A DNA stretch of 64,000 nucleotides from Diadophis punctatus similis. Lineage: Eukaryota > Chordata > Lepidosauria > Squamata > Dipsadidae. Shown here one piece after another: positions 22,044 to 33,465 of this stretch. The notes below the pieces were generated by a model that was not told where the DNA came from, ran no database searches, and was given only the letters and a program-made list of their open reading frames with translations. The DNA is taken from contig JALIGW010000005.1 in the NCBI GenBank assembly GCA_023053685.1, positions 52,390,742-52,454,741 on the forward strand, given 5' to 3'. Each line of letters begins with the position of its first letter. The stretch's first letter is position 1. The position numbers and the translations under genes are program-made.

Positions 22044-23385
22044 AGAATCTCATTTGTAGGTTTATTTTATTCTTTGACATCTCTACTGTAATTGAAAAAT
22101 CCAGGTGAATAACCTTGGAAAGCTTTAGCTTGATGGGCAAACTGTTTGTCTTAAACTAGTTCCACGTTGTTCTTGGCTCTGAGAAAGTTATTAACTCATA
22201 CCTCTGCCAGAGTGCTCTAGCTTCCTCTGTTAATCTTTTGCTTGTGAAAGGAGAAATAAAAAAGAGAAAAAGGGAAAGAGAACCTGGCTAATATATGCAT
22301 TGCTGCCATGCAGAACCAATCGAAAAAAGATACCCTACCCTGACTGTAAAGCTGTAGGCATGCGCCATGACGGTACGTAACATGACAATATTGCAGCAGC
22401 AATATTGGTAAATTTCTTGGTAACATCTACAAAGCAAGGAATCCAACTAAAACTAAAGGATTCCAGATCTTGGCACATGTTTTTAATGCAAAAGCTATCG
22501 ATGATTTGCCAACTTGAAAAATTTTATGCAGCTCTTTTAGAGCTTTATTCTGGGACAAGAAAAGGAAATGCACTGACTAGGCACGTCTTATAATCTGAAA
22601 CCTTAAACACCATCGGAGGTATTGGTAATGAATGACTCTTGAGATCTCCAAAGAAATATGTTATTGATCTTAAAACTACAGTTGCCATTATCAACTACTC
22701 ATGGGCAAAGGGGCAAATTTCTTCACATCCATTATATCTATTTAATATATCTATGATGTACCAGCATTTTATGCTGTTTCAAATCCTTGAACATCTGTAA
22801 AAGAGAACAGCATCTGTGTGATTTCTTATTGCTTCCTTGGGTCTCATATGTGAAACTTCAAATTCTGTCTGAAAATGGGACAGAGCAGCTTTAACACATG
22901 AGTTTTATCTTACGAGATTGTAATTCTAGGCCAATATTTATAAAGAGTTAGTTTCCAGTGGGAAATTAAACTAATCTGAAAAGCATAGTAAAATACAAAC
23001 TATGTACACTGAGAGAATTCTTACAGTGATGTCTCTTCAGTGCTGATTAATAGAAACAATAGTAAACATAAAAAGGAGCAACTTCTATCTCTTTTTAAAT
23101 CATAACACAGGCTTTTGTATGGTAAACTCTTGTGTCAAAACTTGTCATTTAAATTCTCAGATCACAACAAGAATAAGTGTAAAATCTGCACACTCTTGGA
23201 ATTCCATTTAAAATATTTTCATTCAGACAGGATGCAAAACAACTATACAAATATAAATACAAATTTATTAATATTTAAGGTTTTGAGTCTTGTTCAGTTT
23301 GCATAATTTCTGTATTAGCTTGAAATGTTTGTAAAAAAAGTTCATGTTAAATTGTACATATTTTTCTGTATGTGTCTCCTAGCAT
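22044..23385. other. Unique AT-rich stretch, nothing recognised
   Basis: Open frames of about 60-70 codons have no domain. There is no nameable repeat. Confidence 0.5.
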
Positions 23386-23737
23386 CACGTATTTTTCGGA
23401 GTATAAGATGCACCTTAGTTTTGGGGGAGGAAAATAGGGGGGGGGGATCTGGCTAGCGTCCTTAGTCTGTTCAGCTTCAGCACATTATTTTATCCTCTGG
23501 TTAGGGCTGAAAAAGCCTTTTTCAGAGGGAGTAGGAATAAAAACAAGCCTGCAAAGACTTAGGGCTGGAAAAAAACCTTCTTCGGAGGGAATAGGAAGCT
23601 GGGAAAATTGTAAGCACCTCGTTAGGGCTGGAAAAAAAAGCTTCCAGAAAGCTACATTCGAAGTATAAGACGCACCCAAATTTTCAGCCTCTTTTAGGGA
23701 GGAAAAAGGTGTGTCTTATACTCCGAAAAATATGGTA
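23386..23737. mobile_element. Palindromic-ended MITE, copy 2 (inverted)
   Basis: It begins 'cacgtatttttcggagtata' (one C lost relative to copy 1) and ends 'tactccgaaaaatatggta'. The internal blocks 'ggaaaatagg' and 'gcaaagacttagggctgg' are the complement of those in 4054-4582, so the two copies face opposite ways. This one is shorter because it has fewer internal repeat blocks. Confidence 0.75.
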
Positions 23738-23744
23738 CATATTT

Positions 23745-23960
23745 GAGAACTATTGTGGTAATGTGGTTAAAGTACTGGATTGGAGAAGAGAGGCCAAAGT
23801 CAGTCTTCCTTTAAGCTTGGAAGTCAGCGGGTGATCTGTGGGCAATCACTCTTTTTCTGCCCTGGACTGAGGATTTTAAAACATTTTTCTGCACCAGCAT
23901 GGTAGATTATGATCCATAACCTTCAGTGAGGAGAACTTCACCCTGCAATGGTTTGACTGG
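23745..23960 (+). mobile_element. tRNA-derived SINE, diverged
   Basis: 'gtggtaatgtggttaaagta' is the tRNA-like head. 'cagcgggtgatctgtgggca' and 'cagtgaggagaacttcaccc' match body segments of squamate tRNA-SINEs. It starts only a few bases after the MITE. Confidence 0.55.
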
Positions 23961-24000
23961 GAATAATTAGCCTTAGTTAATAATTAGTTAATATTAATTG

Positions 24001-24520
24001 GCCTTACTTAGATCGCACCTGGAGTATTGCATCCAGTTTTGGTCACCACACTATAAAAAAGATATTGAGACTCTATAAAAAGTGCAGAGGAGAGCAACCA
24101 GGATGATCAGGGGACTGGAGACCAAAACATACAAAGAGCGGTTACAGGAACTGGGCATGGATAGTCTAGCGAAGAGAAGAACCAGGGGAGACATGATAGC
24201 AGTGTTCCAATATTTGAGGGGCTGCCACAGAGAGGAGGGGGTCAAACTAATTTCCAAAGCCCCCGAAGGCCAGAGAAGGAATAATGGATGGAAACTGATA
24301 AAGGAGAGATTCAACCTAGAAATGAGGAGGAATTTTCTGACAGTGAGAACAATCAACCAATGGAACAGCTTGCCTTCGGAGGTTGTAAGAGCTTCATCAC
24401 TTGAGACTTTCAAGAAGGGACTGGACTGCCATTTGTCAGAAATGGTGTAGGGTCTCCTGCTTGAGCGGGGGGTTGGACTAGATGACCTACAAAGTCCCTT
24501 CCAACTCTGTTAATCTGTAT
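24001..24520 (+). mobile_element. CR1 LINE 3' end
   Basis: This is a 5'-truncated CR1. The coding end covers [23 protein letters not shown] sequence through LSEMV and is followed by the short CR1 3' UTR 'ggggttggactagatgacct' and 'cccttccaactctgtt'. The element runs directly into (AAC)n. Confidence 0.9.
24082..24450 (+). pseudogene. CR1 ORF2 C-terminus
   Basis: A 122-codon frame reads RRATRMIRGLETKTYKERLQ, RRTRGDMIAVFQYLRG, FNLEMRRNFLTVRTINQWNS and LPSEVVRASSLETFKKGLD, then stops. This is the conserved end of CR1 ORF2. The frame is intact over its whole length, which suggests a comparatively young copy. Confidence 0.9.
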
Positions 24521-24552
24521 AACAACAACAACAACAACAACAACAAACAACA
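24521..24552. repeat. (AAC)n microsatellite
   Basis: The array is continuous with the end of the CR1 copy and is probably seeded by the LINE tail. Confidence 0.9.
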
Positions 24553-24759
24553 ACACATTGTCATCAGGGCATTTGGTACCATGTCCAAGAATTTCACAAA
24601 ACACATCAAGAAATTGCAGCTTCCTGCAATAATACCAGCAGAACTGCAAAAAACTGCGCTACACGGCACATCGTATCAACTATTAGCACCAGTCAGTGGT
24701 ATTTGTGACACATTTTTAAATGTTCAGTTGACTGAGTTTCATGTTTAATGAATAAAAGA
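24553..24759 (+). mobile_element. R4-like LINE C-terminus
   Basis: The translation IVIRAFGTMSKNFTKHIKKL followed by ELQKTALHGTSYQLL matches the extreme C-terminus of R4/Dong-type elements (GTxxKxF...LQKTALLGTAHIL). A short UTR precedes (AAT)n. It is a different subfamily from the copies at 18370 and 63780, because the UTR differs. Confidence 0.65.
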
Positions 24760-24878
<119 letters not shown>

Positions 24879-24999
24879 AATTGCAACAATGTGTAAATAC
24901 ATAATCTCACTTTTCTATCATGTTCTATACCTCTCACCACCCCACCCTGCCAAACAACTTTCCAATTTACACAAATTCTCAATTGTTCTGCTCTTTTTC

Positions 25000-25240
25000 A
25001 TTTGTCTCAATCATCTACTTGCCTTCCCTTTGAATTTGTTTTCTTCTACCATCGTTTTTTTCATTAGTTCTTTTTCCCACCTTGTGCCTTTCTCATCTCC
25101 ACATTCTTCATCTTGTCTTTTCCTATTCCAAGCTTTTTTCTGCTTCTTCTTTTTCTTTCAGGTGTTTCCGCCACTTGCTGATTTACATCCACCTTTTCTT
25201 CCTCTACATTTTCTCATCTGAGTTATTCTTCATGCTCCAA
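25000..25240. repeat. Pyrimidine-rich tract
   Basis: About 240 bp are dominated by T and C on the + strand. No simple unit is visible. Confidence 0.6.
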
Positions 25241-25261
25241 TTTCTCCTTCCTCTACGTTAT

Positions 25262-25322
25262 GCTTAGAGAGGGCTGTAAAGCACTGTGAAGTGGTATATA
25301 AGTCTAAGTGCTATTGCTATTA
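25262..25322 (+). mobile_element. SINE 3'-tail fragment
   Basis: 'gcttagagagggctgtaaag' and 'gtggtatataagtctaagtg' are the 3' end of the CORE/MIR-like SINE seen complete at 19746-19980. The head and body are absent. Confidence 0.7.
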
Positions 25323-26645
25323 TAAACTCTTATTGTTTCATATTTAATCTCATGGTCCTGTTGAGAGTTCCACTGTCTAGTAAGTTTGTTGGGGAAGGAC
25401 AGACCTTAGGCAGAGAGGTATACCAATCTACCTGGCAACTTCAAGATTAAATACAACAGAGGTCACTGGCACAAAACTCAGTTAATGTCCTCTTTAAACC
25501 ATCATGATGGTAATCTCTTACAACAAAACATGTTGCCATATGATGATGTGTTAATAACCTTGATTTAAGACAGCATTTGTCAATATAATGCCCTACAAAT
25601 ATTTTGACTATGGTAATAGTAGTTAATGAAGTGAAGGCTATTGTTTTAATTTGTTGCATGTTAGGAAATGCTGGAAGATTCTACTGCATTCAACAACAAC
25701 AAAATGGGAAGTTTGATTTTTAATTTTAATTTAAGGGATTTGATAAAGTCATCTTCCTTTTCCTCTTCCTCGTCTGCTTCCTCTTCTTCCTCTTCTATTT
25801 CCACTTCCCTTCCCTCCACTTCCCTTCCCTTCCTCCACCCCCCCTTTTCTCATTTGTACTTTTTGGCTGTTCAAATGACAGTTATAAGCATGTTCTTCCA
25901 GAGATGTAAATAAACCAATTACTTATTTTAGGAAGAATTGCCAAGTAACAGACAAGATTTAAGAGTAAAGTAATCTGCTACAAATTATGAAAAATGAATA
26001 TCATAAAGTCTGAATCCAATAATGTAAAACACAGCAAATGTGTTTCAACCTTAACCCTTCTCTGATTCCAATCGGGATGGTGGGCCAAACCAATATCCTG
26101 CTACAGTATTTAGCAGAGTGGAATTTGGCTTCTTGATTCAATCCATCTCATACAGATTTTGGGACGGCCCCTACTTTTTTATTTCAGCAAATTTCTGCAT
26201 TATTTGTGACCCATGACTATACATAAGGTAAAGAAGTTATTATGTTCCTTTCAAAGTATATAATTTAAGAGTCTTGTAGGACTGCCAACTTTTTATATGC
26301 CAACATTCATAAACTGAAGCAGCAATTGCCAAATAAAACAAGTTAGGAATATACACGCACACAGGCATACATACAGAGGATGGAGAAGTAAAAGATGTAT
26401 GAAGCTCTTCTCTTCAAGAAAAATATTGCAACATCAGAATTTCCCCAATTTATAATGTGTATCTTACTTATGCCAGCTGATGATAAACTTTCTCTGGAAC
26501 AGAAAGCAACAGGATTCGTTTTTTGTATTAGTAGCTCAGCACTGAAGGTACATGGAATAAAATTGGACCTATAAGATTCTTATGCCAAGATTGGGTTGAG
26601 CCATTATACATCTCTGAAGCCTATTTCCCTTGCAAAGTAATGTTA

Positions 26646-26646
<1 letters not shown>
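25323..26646. other. Unique stretch with a pyrimidine tract
   Basis: Positions 25750-25855 are a TTCC/TCC-rich pyrimidine tract. The serine-rich frame over it is an artefact. Nothing else is recognised. Confidence 0.5.
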
Positions 26647-26685
<39 letters not shown>

Positions 26686-27003
26686 AGTTGCAAAGTCATG
26701 TCTGACCCATCGCGACCCCATGGACAACGTTCCTCCAGGCCTTTCTGTCCTCTACTATCCCCCAGAGTCCATTTAAGCTCACGCCGACTGCTTCAGTGAC
26801 TCCATCCAGCCACCTCATTCTATGCTGTCCCTTTCTTCTTTTGCCCTCAATCGTTCCCAGCATTAGGCTCTCCTCCAGTGAGTCCTTCCTTCTCATTAGG
26901 TGGCCAAAGTATTTGAGTTTCATCTCAAACATCTCAAACTCCTTCTAAGAGCAGTCAGGGTTGATCTCCTCTCGGACTGACTTGTTTGTTCGCCTTGCAG
27001 TTC
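26647..27003 (-). mobile_element. Bov-B (RTE) LINE 3' end
   Basis: Minus-strand coding sequence for the Bov-B ORF2 C-terminus is followed by the 3' tail, now a (TTG)n array at 26647-26685 on the + strand. Upstream of the frame, 'ggttgatctcctctcggact' continues the Bov-B match with small deletions. Bov-B is characteristic of squamates and ruminants. Confidence 0.9.
26696..26932 (-). pseudogene. Bov-B ORF2 C-terminus
   Basis: The 78-codon frame contains LKYFGHLMRRKDSLEESLML, GKRRKGQHRMRWLDGVT and IVEDRKAWRNVVHGVA, which are the hallmark end of RTE/Bov-B ORF2. It has no internal stop. Confidence 0.9.
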
Positions 27004-27712
27004 AATAATGTTATATTAGTCAAACCCAACTACATAGCTAATTCTGTAATCCTACATACCAGGGATTGGCAACCTTTATTCTGACAAGGGTCATGTTCTC
27101 CCTAGGTTAATTTGTGGGGAGTTGTTATGGTTGATTTTATAGTGAGCCAGGTGTTTAGACTGAATTTTGCATTTAGCTATCTATCAAGCCGTTCCCAAGG
27201 ACCTGGGATAGGCAGATGCTGTAGATGGTATATTATTGTTAGATTTTTAGATCTTTACATACATTATGTATAACATATGTACCTAATGCTGTTACCTTCT
27301 TTCCCCGCCATAACAACTCTGTGAGGTAGGTTATTTAACTGAGGCTGAAATAAACAAGAGCTTAGACAATGCAAAAAGTGAGTGGGGAGATCTTATCTCT
27401 CTTACCTTTTCCTTTCTGACACCTCTCTTTATATCTCGTAAGCAGCAGGTTCAGGGAAAGAACAGTTTTAATCAGAACTAAAAACAAATGGTTTTTTCAT
27501 ATAATTGAGTAAATATATAAATATTTTGTGCAGAAGTTATGAATTTAGGTTAGAGATCACATACAATTGAATTGTGGGCTATGTATAATTTATTCAGAAA
27601 AATTGTAATCTTCCACTATACTAATTCAACATTAAGATAGCTTTCAATTCTCAGTGGGATTTACTAGTGAGTTTACCACAAAAGCTGTACTCTTAAGAAA
27701 TAGCAATAGCAC
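27004..27712. other. Mostly unique; possible hAT and SINE scraps
   Basis: 'cagggattggcaacc' at about 27061 resembles the left terminus of a hAT element, with no partner found. 'ccataacaactctgtgaggt' near 27308 resembles a tRNA-SINE body on the minus strand. Both are too short to call firmly. Confidence 0.35.
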
Positions 27713-27822
27713 TTATAACAATAACAATAACAATAACAACAACAACAACAACAACAACAATAATAATAATAATAATAATAATAACAACAACAACAACAAC
27801 AACAACACAACAACAACAACAA
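27713..27822. repeat. Compound (AAC)n/(AAT)n microsatellite
   Basis: AACAAT, AAC, AAT and again AAC blocks follow one another at the 3' end of the minus-strand CR1 copy. The poly-N frame over it is an artefact. Confidence 0.95.
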
Positions 27823-28484
27823 CAGAGTTGGAAGGGACCTTGGAGGTCTTCTAGTCCAACCCCCTGCTTAGGCAGGAAACCCTACACTACTTCAGACAAA
27901 TGGTTATCCAACATCTTCTTAAAAACATCCAGTGTTGGAGCATTCACAACTTCTGGAGGCAAGCTGTTCCACAGATTAATTGTTCTAACTGTCAGGAAAT
28001 TTCTCCTTAGTTCTAAGTTGCTTCTCTCCTTGTTTAGTTTCCACCCATTGCTTCTTGTTCTACCCTCAGGTGCTTTGGAGAATAGTTTGACTCCCTCTTC
28101 TTTGTGGTAACCCCTGAGATATTGGAACACTGCTATCATGTCTCCCCTAGTCCTTCTTTTCATTAAACTAGACATACCCAGTTCCCGCAAACCGTTCTTC
28201 AGATGTTTTGGCCTCCAGTCCCCTAATCATCTTTGTTGCTCTTCTCTGCACTCTTTCCAGAGTCTCAACATCCTTTCTACATTGTGGCGACCAAAACTGA
28301 ATGCAGTATTCCAATGCCTTACCAAGGCATTATAAAGTGGTATTATTACTTCACGTGATCTTGATTCTATCCCTCTGTTAATGCAGCCTAGAACTGTGTT
28401 GGCTTTTTTGGCAGCTGCTGCACATTGCTGGCTCATATTTTAAATGATTGTCCACTAGGACTCCAAGATCCCTCTCACAGTTAC
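27823..28484 (-). mobile_element. CR1 LINE 3' half of ORF2 and tail
   Basis: The minus-strand reading contains [79 protein letters not shown] and DVFKKMLDNHLSEVV. The usual 'ggggttggactagaagacct'-type tail follows. The frame is broken by indels around 28190-28227. Confidence 0.9.
27882..28436 (-). pseudogene. CR1 ORF2 C-terminus, frameshifted
   Basis: Two open frames, 28227-28436 and 27882-28190, cover adjacent parts of the CR1 protein. Between them the reading departs from the family pattern (EEQQR then stop, where RRATKMI is expected) and recovers at RELGM, which fits small indels. It is non-functional. Confidence 0.85.
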
Positions 28485-28690
28485 TATGGTTATATACCAC
28501 TCCATAGTGATTTCAGCCTTCTCTAATCAGTTTACAGAGTCAGCATATTGCCCCCAACAATCCTCATATTACTGACCTCAGAATGATGGAAGGCTGAGTC
28601 AACCTTGAGCTGGTCAGAATCGAATTCCTGACAGTGAGCAGTGAGTTAGCCTGCAATACTCCATTCTAACCACCGCATCACCATGGCTCA
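28485..28690 (-). mobile_element. CORE/MIR-like tRNA-SINE
   Basis: It carries 'gcatattgcccccaacaatc' and 'gatggaaggctgagtcaacc', then 'ctaaccaccgcatcaccatg' as the complement of the tRNA-like head. It directly abuts the CR1 copy. Confidence 0.75.
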
Positions 28691-31600
28691 GTATATGCTA
28701 CATTGAATAGTCTAACTTCTAAATATTCTTCCACATTGTGAATATTTTTATGACCCAGTAATGAATATGCAGCTAGTGGGGTAATCAAACCACTCAATAT
28801 TGTTTGTTTGTTAATGAACTGGTATAACTATGTCATTATTACATAGACACGCAGAAAAGAAAGAAAATAAATTTCTTTCTCTTTCTACGTTTATGACTTG
28901 CCTCCTCATCTTCTTTTTTCATATTTTATTGGTGCAAAATTTTTAATAATCTGGGCCACCAGGTAGTTTGCTGACACACTATGTGAAAGAAATACTATAT
29001 AGTCTTTGGTACATTTCCCAGGTTGGAATATATTCAAAGAGTAGACTAAGAAATGGCAGCATATCCTAATAATAAACTAGAGTCTTAGTAGAAACCTCAT
29101 ACAACTGATTTGCTGTCAGCAATCCATATCATATAACAAAAGTGCACTGTACAGAGAAGCCTCCGTCTATGGCTTCAGTACAAGCTGATGAAAGAACACT
29201 ATAATTTACAAAAACACAGTCTACTTACCAAGTATGCAATAGAATCAAAATAATTATGTAAAATCATTCTTTCTTTTTTCTTTTTAGTTTAAATACAGCA
29301 ACTTATTTTCTCCATGCACATCACTGTTTAAAATTTTTAATATTAACTTTCCAATAAATAGGAAATTATAGTACAGACATCTGACTGAATTTGCGGGTTG
29401 GATGAGAAGCATCATCTCTCTGAAAATATCATTTTTAAAATGTATTTCTTTAACCCAAAAGTATTCGAATAAGACACTGAAATGTTTTTTCTATCTCTTT
29501 GCACTTTTTATCTTTTCTCTACTTTTTATATGTTCCTTAGTTTGTATTAGTCTTTTGTCTTTGCACTTCCATAGTCTACTCAAATTATATAGAAAGAAAT
29601 TGTCTCATTTTACTCTATTGCACAATGACTCCACTTCTATCTCAAAGTGAAATCTTAAGCCGGTGGCATGACATTGGCATAAAACAATGCAATGTACCAA
29701 TGCAATTCCAATGTGCCAATGCAAGCCCAGGGCTCATTTTTTAAAAAATGTTGCCCCCCCCCAAATGCCTGTAATGTGCATCTTATTTCAGCCATTTTAT
29801 TCTATCACATCTACCACAATTGCCAAATTCATTGTTATGACTTGACCAATTCCAATCACAGCCATTTAAATAATAAAATCCCCAGGATTAGCCAATTCTT
29901 GGAGCAACCTGATCCCAAGATATCCCAGAGAAATTCACTTCCATTGGCTGTCCTGGGATCTTTCACTACTGAGCTGGGATTACCAGATCTAGCAATCAAG
30001 AATTGCCTGTTTCCCAATTAAGCTGCAGTTTCTTTTTAACTTGTTATTCTATACATTTTTATACTTCTTTTAGTGTCTTTCAATCAGCATCTTTAGAATG
30101 GACAGTTCATTTGACTTTCTATTGTATTGTGAATTAATTTGTTTAGATTGTACTTGCAATAATGTATTTTGGAACATAAGTAAACACTGGAATGATATGG
30201 GTTAAGGATGTCTGACCAATGAAATTCCAGATTGCAGAACTCTAGTCTCATAAGGTTGGAATAAACCCGAGGATGATTTCTAAAAATTCTGAATTTTGCA
30301 CTTAGGCATATTTTTCTTCACAGAGAAATTAATTAAGAAATTAAGAAATTAATTAAGAAATTAAACATAAGGTTAAGGCTTATTTCTTAACAAATCCATA
30401 CAGTAAATCTCTCTTTTCCTTCAGAAATCCTCTCCCCAGCCAAATTCTAATAGTGCTATGCTAGAAAAGGCTTTGATTATATGACCAATTGTTTAGCATG
30501 TGTTTTTAAACTGGCTTGTAATTGCTAAATTAATATCTCCAAGGTATTAAAAGCTGATTTGCACAAAGCTGTACAAGAGAATGGGAGAAGATAAAAATCC
30601 TGGAAAGGAAAGCAAAACATTATACCCTAAATTGATAACATGTCCATTGCAATAGCAAATATTTGCTTATGGAGCCTCTCGTGGCCCTGGGAATAAGCAA
30701 ATATCAGCAGCGGGAATCACAAATACAGAGGCACTGCTATTGGAGGCTGTCAGTAAGTGGTATGGTGGCTTCAGGAATTGAATTTCTTTTACTAGAAGCT
30801 TTGTCTCAGCCTATGCAAGAGGCTTTGGCACCGTATCAGGCCTCTGGGGAAGCCACTTAGCAGGGTGGGGATTATGCAATGGTTTACTACAGTTTGTGCT
30901 TCTCATTTCATGGCAAAACTTGCTTCCTGTGTCGTGAAGGCATGTGCACACCCTCTACTTGCTTCTCTTCGGAGGTTTTTTTTTTTTGCATGTGCTGAAC
31001 ATATGCTCTTTCAAAGTGTGAGCAGGCGAGAAAGGAGGGGGGAGACTTTAATGTATATGGCTGATAAATAAAAAAAATCAAAACAAAAAACAATTCCTAG
31101 AAATCTTAGACTAATGGCAAAAATGCAGAGATGGGCAATTTGGCCAGCCTAAATAATACTCTCAAAATGGATGTGCTCTGCTTTGACAATCCCATCTAAA
31201 ATGCAAATGAATTATGCCTGACTAAAATAATAGCTGCAAGTGTTACATGATTCCTCCCATAATATTAGGTTTACTCTTAATGAGTATTCCCTAACACATT
31301 GCTCTCAATGATTGGCTTGTGCTGGAGAAAAAGGAATAAAGGGAGGGTATTTAAACGGAGAGAACAGAATTGTGGATGTACTTCCTGTCTTTAAAAAAAA
31401 TAGGAGTGGGGGAGGAAACTGAGATTCTAAAGCACTTCATATCTATTTGCAGTTCTGTAAGGAAAAATGTTTGAATACTTTAAGGAGGTTTTGGAATATT
31501 TGGCTTTTCTACTGAGTGCTATTTATCTTTTTAAAATTGTGTTTAACTTTGTGGAATTTTTTAAAACAAAAACCCTGATGAATGCTCTGAAGGATTTGCA

Positions 31601-32784
31601 ATGCACTAGTCCTACATATAAAAATCCTTAGGAAACAATAGTAATTTCTTTATAAGCTTTGTTCGGGCAATAAAACAGTGCTGGTTTCTTACGTAGGTCC
31701 AAATGCAGCAGTTGGATTTGACTTTATGAACCATGAAAATTAGTTCCCATCTGGAAGACGAGGTTGAATAAAGATGGAAAAGTAAGACTATATCTAATAA
31801 GAAGATATACTTCTTCTATTTGACATTATTGCATAATGAAAATTGGGGAGAAAGAAATTCCAAAAGATAAAATCAGTCTAATTTCATATATTATTCCATG
31901 ACATAGGAAATAACTATGGAGAAACAACACTCATATTGGTAGTATTGTAAACAATTTCTGGTACTTCTCATCCATGGTTCACAAAGCTCTTCTTACTCAT
32001 GTATACTCAATACCACAAATCAGAAGATCAGGGATATTAATTTTCAGCGTATTTTAATGTAGCCCTTCATCCAATTTGAAAAGATATTTACAGGGAAGCA
32101 GTTTAACTTCTTATAAGAGCAAGCCTTAATCAGGAGAGGGAGGGAGAAGTTGGTAGGGACGAAAAATAATGGTTTTGCTTATTTGTGTTATTCCCATATA
32201 CTGTACAGCATATATTGTCCCTGAAAAATTTCACCCAAAGAGAAAAAAAAAGTTACTAATCAATCAATAGCCAGAATTTTCAAGGTTTTGTATGACTCAT
32301 TATAGATCGGGAGCTTTTGCTAAGTGTATTTTCATAGAATGCATGAAAATACTTAAACAATTTCCAATATTCAGCTATAGCAGGAGTAGAACATTCAAAT
32401 TTCTTGTTTTAAGTTTCTTAGACATCTAAAGAAAAACTTTTTCATGAAAAATGCTTTTGCATATTAATAACATAAGTTAGGTCAGTTAAAAACCAGTGCC
32501 TGTATACATACAACATGCTAATTGTGACTTTCTTTTACCTTGATTAATCTATGGTTCAGTTTATTGTGTGAACCCCAAAAATATTTTTATTCAGTAGTCA
32601 GTTAAGCACATTGGGTAAATATGGCCAATGTCAGTGAAGAATGAGGAGTTTTCATTAATGGATAGTCAAGTAGAAAAGACCCATGGAAGATTATTCTCAT
32701 TTGTGATTATTGCTATGAGACTATTATATGTACAAAAATGGAAAGACTCAGAAAAGAGGGAACAGGCTGGATCAAGATGACAGA
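28691..32784. other. Repeat-poor AT-rich stretch of about 4 kb
   Basis: I recognise no mobile-element family here and no coding domain. Open frames of 61-109 codons (29402, 29692, 30663, 30865) lack any motif and have no supportable exon signals. A short 'aagaaattaattaagaaatt' tandem lies near 30325-30364. Confidence 0.5.
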
Positions 32785-33465
32785 CCTAGTAAGGTAAAGG
32801 TAAAGGTAAAGATAAAGGTAAAGGTTCCCCTTGCACATATGTGCTAGTCGTTCATGACTCTAGGGCAGTGATGGCGAACCTATGGCACGGGTGCCACAGG
32901 TGGCACGCGGAGCCATATCTGCTGGCACGCGAGCCGTTGCCCTAGCTCAGCTCCAGTGCGCATGCCAGCTGATTTTTGGCTTGTGCAGAGGCTCTGGGAG
33001 GGTGATTTCGGCCTCTGGAGGGCCTCCGGGGTGGCGGGGGGAGCGTTTTTGTACTCCCCAAGCTCCAAGAAAGCCTCTGGAGCCTGGGGAGGGTGAAAAA
33101 TGGACCTACCGGGCCCACTAGAAGTCGGGAAATGAGGGAGTGGGGGGATCGTGCACACATGCGCAGGGGGGTGGGGCAAGTGGGGGGCTTTGAATTATGT
33201 GTGTGGGCACGCACGTGCATGCAATAGTGCACGTGCACACTATTTCAGCACCCGAGGGAAAAAAGGTTCGCCATCACTGCTCTAGGGGGCGGTGCTCATT
33301 TCCGTTTCAAAGCTGAAGAGCCAGCGCTGTCCGAAGATGTCTCTGTGGTCATGTGGCCGGCATGACTAAATGCGCACGGAACGCTATTACCTTCCCACCA
33401 AAGGTGGTCCCTATTTTTCTACTTACATTTTTACATGCTTTCAAACTGCTAGGTTGGCAGAAGCT
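32785..33465 (+). mobile_element. AAGGTAAAGG-headed interspersed repeat, split by a MITE
   Basis: The left part is (AAAGGT)n plus 'ttccccttgcacatatgtgc' and 'gctagtcgttcatgactcta'. The right part resumes at 'ggggcggtgctcatttccgt', 'ccagcgctgtccgaagatgt', 'tcatgtggccggcatgacta' and ends near 'gctaggttggcagaagctta'. I know this as a common reptile repeat but cannot assign its class with certainty. The two parts join cleanly if the MITE and one octamer are removed. Confidence 0.65.
32858..33287. mobile_element. hAT-type MITE (CAGTGATGGCGAACCT family), copy 1
   Basis: The element is 32866-33279 (414 bp), with perfect 16-bp inverted ends cagtgatggcgaacct and aggttcgccatcactg. Perfect octamers CTCTAGGG flank it (32858-32865, 33280-33287). 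It is GC-rich with no coding capacity, and the open frames inside it are artefacts. The inverted sister copy is at 59652-60086. Confidence 0.92.

Noticed and set aside
27061..27110. hAT element starting CAGGGATTGGCAACC
   Set aside because: Only one short terminus is visible, with no partner end and no duplication.
32880..33238. Three overlapping frames of 79-99 codons
   Set aside because: They lie inside the GC-rich MITE at 32866-33279.
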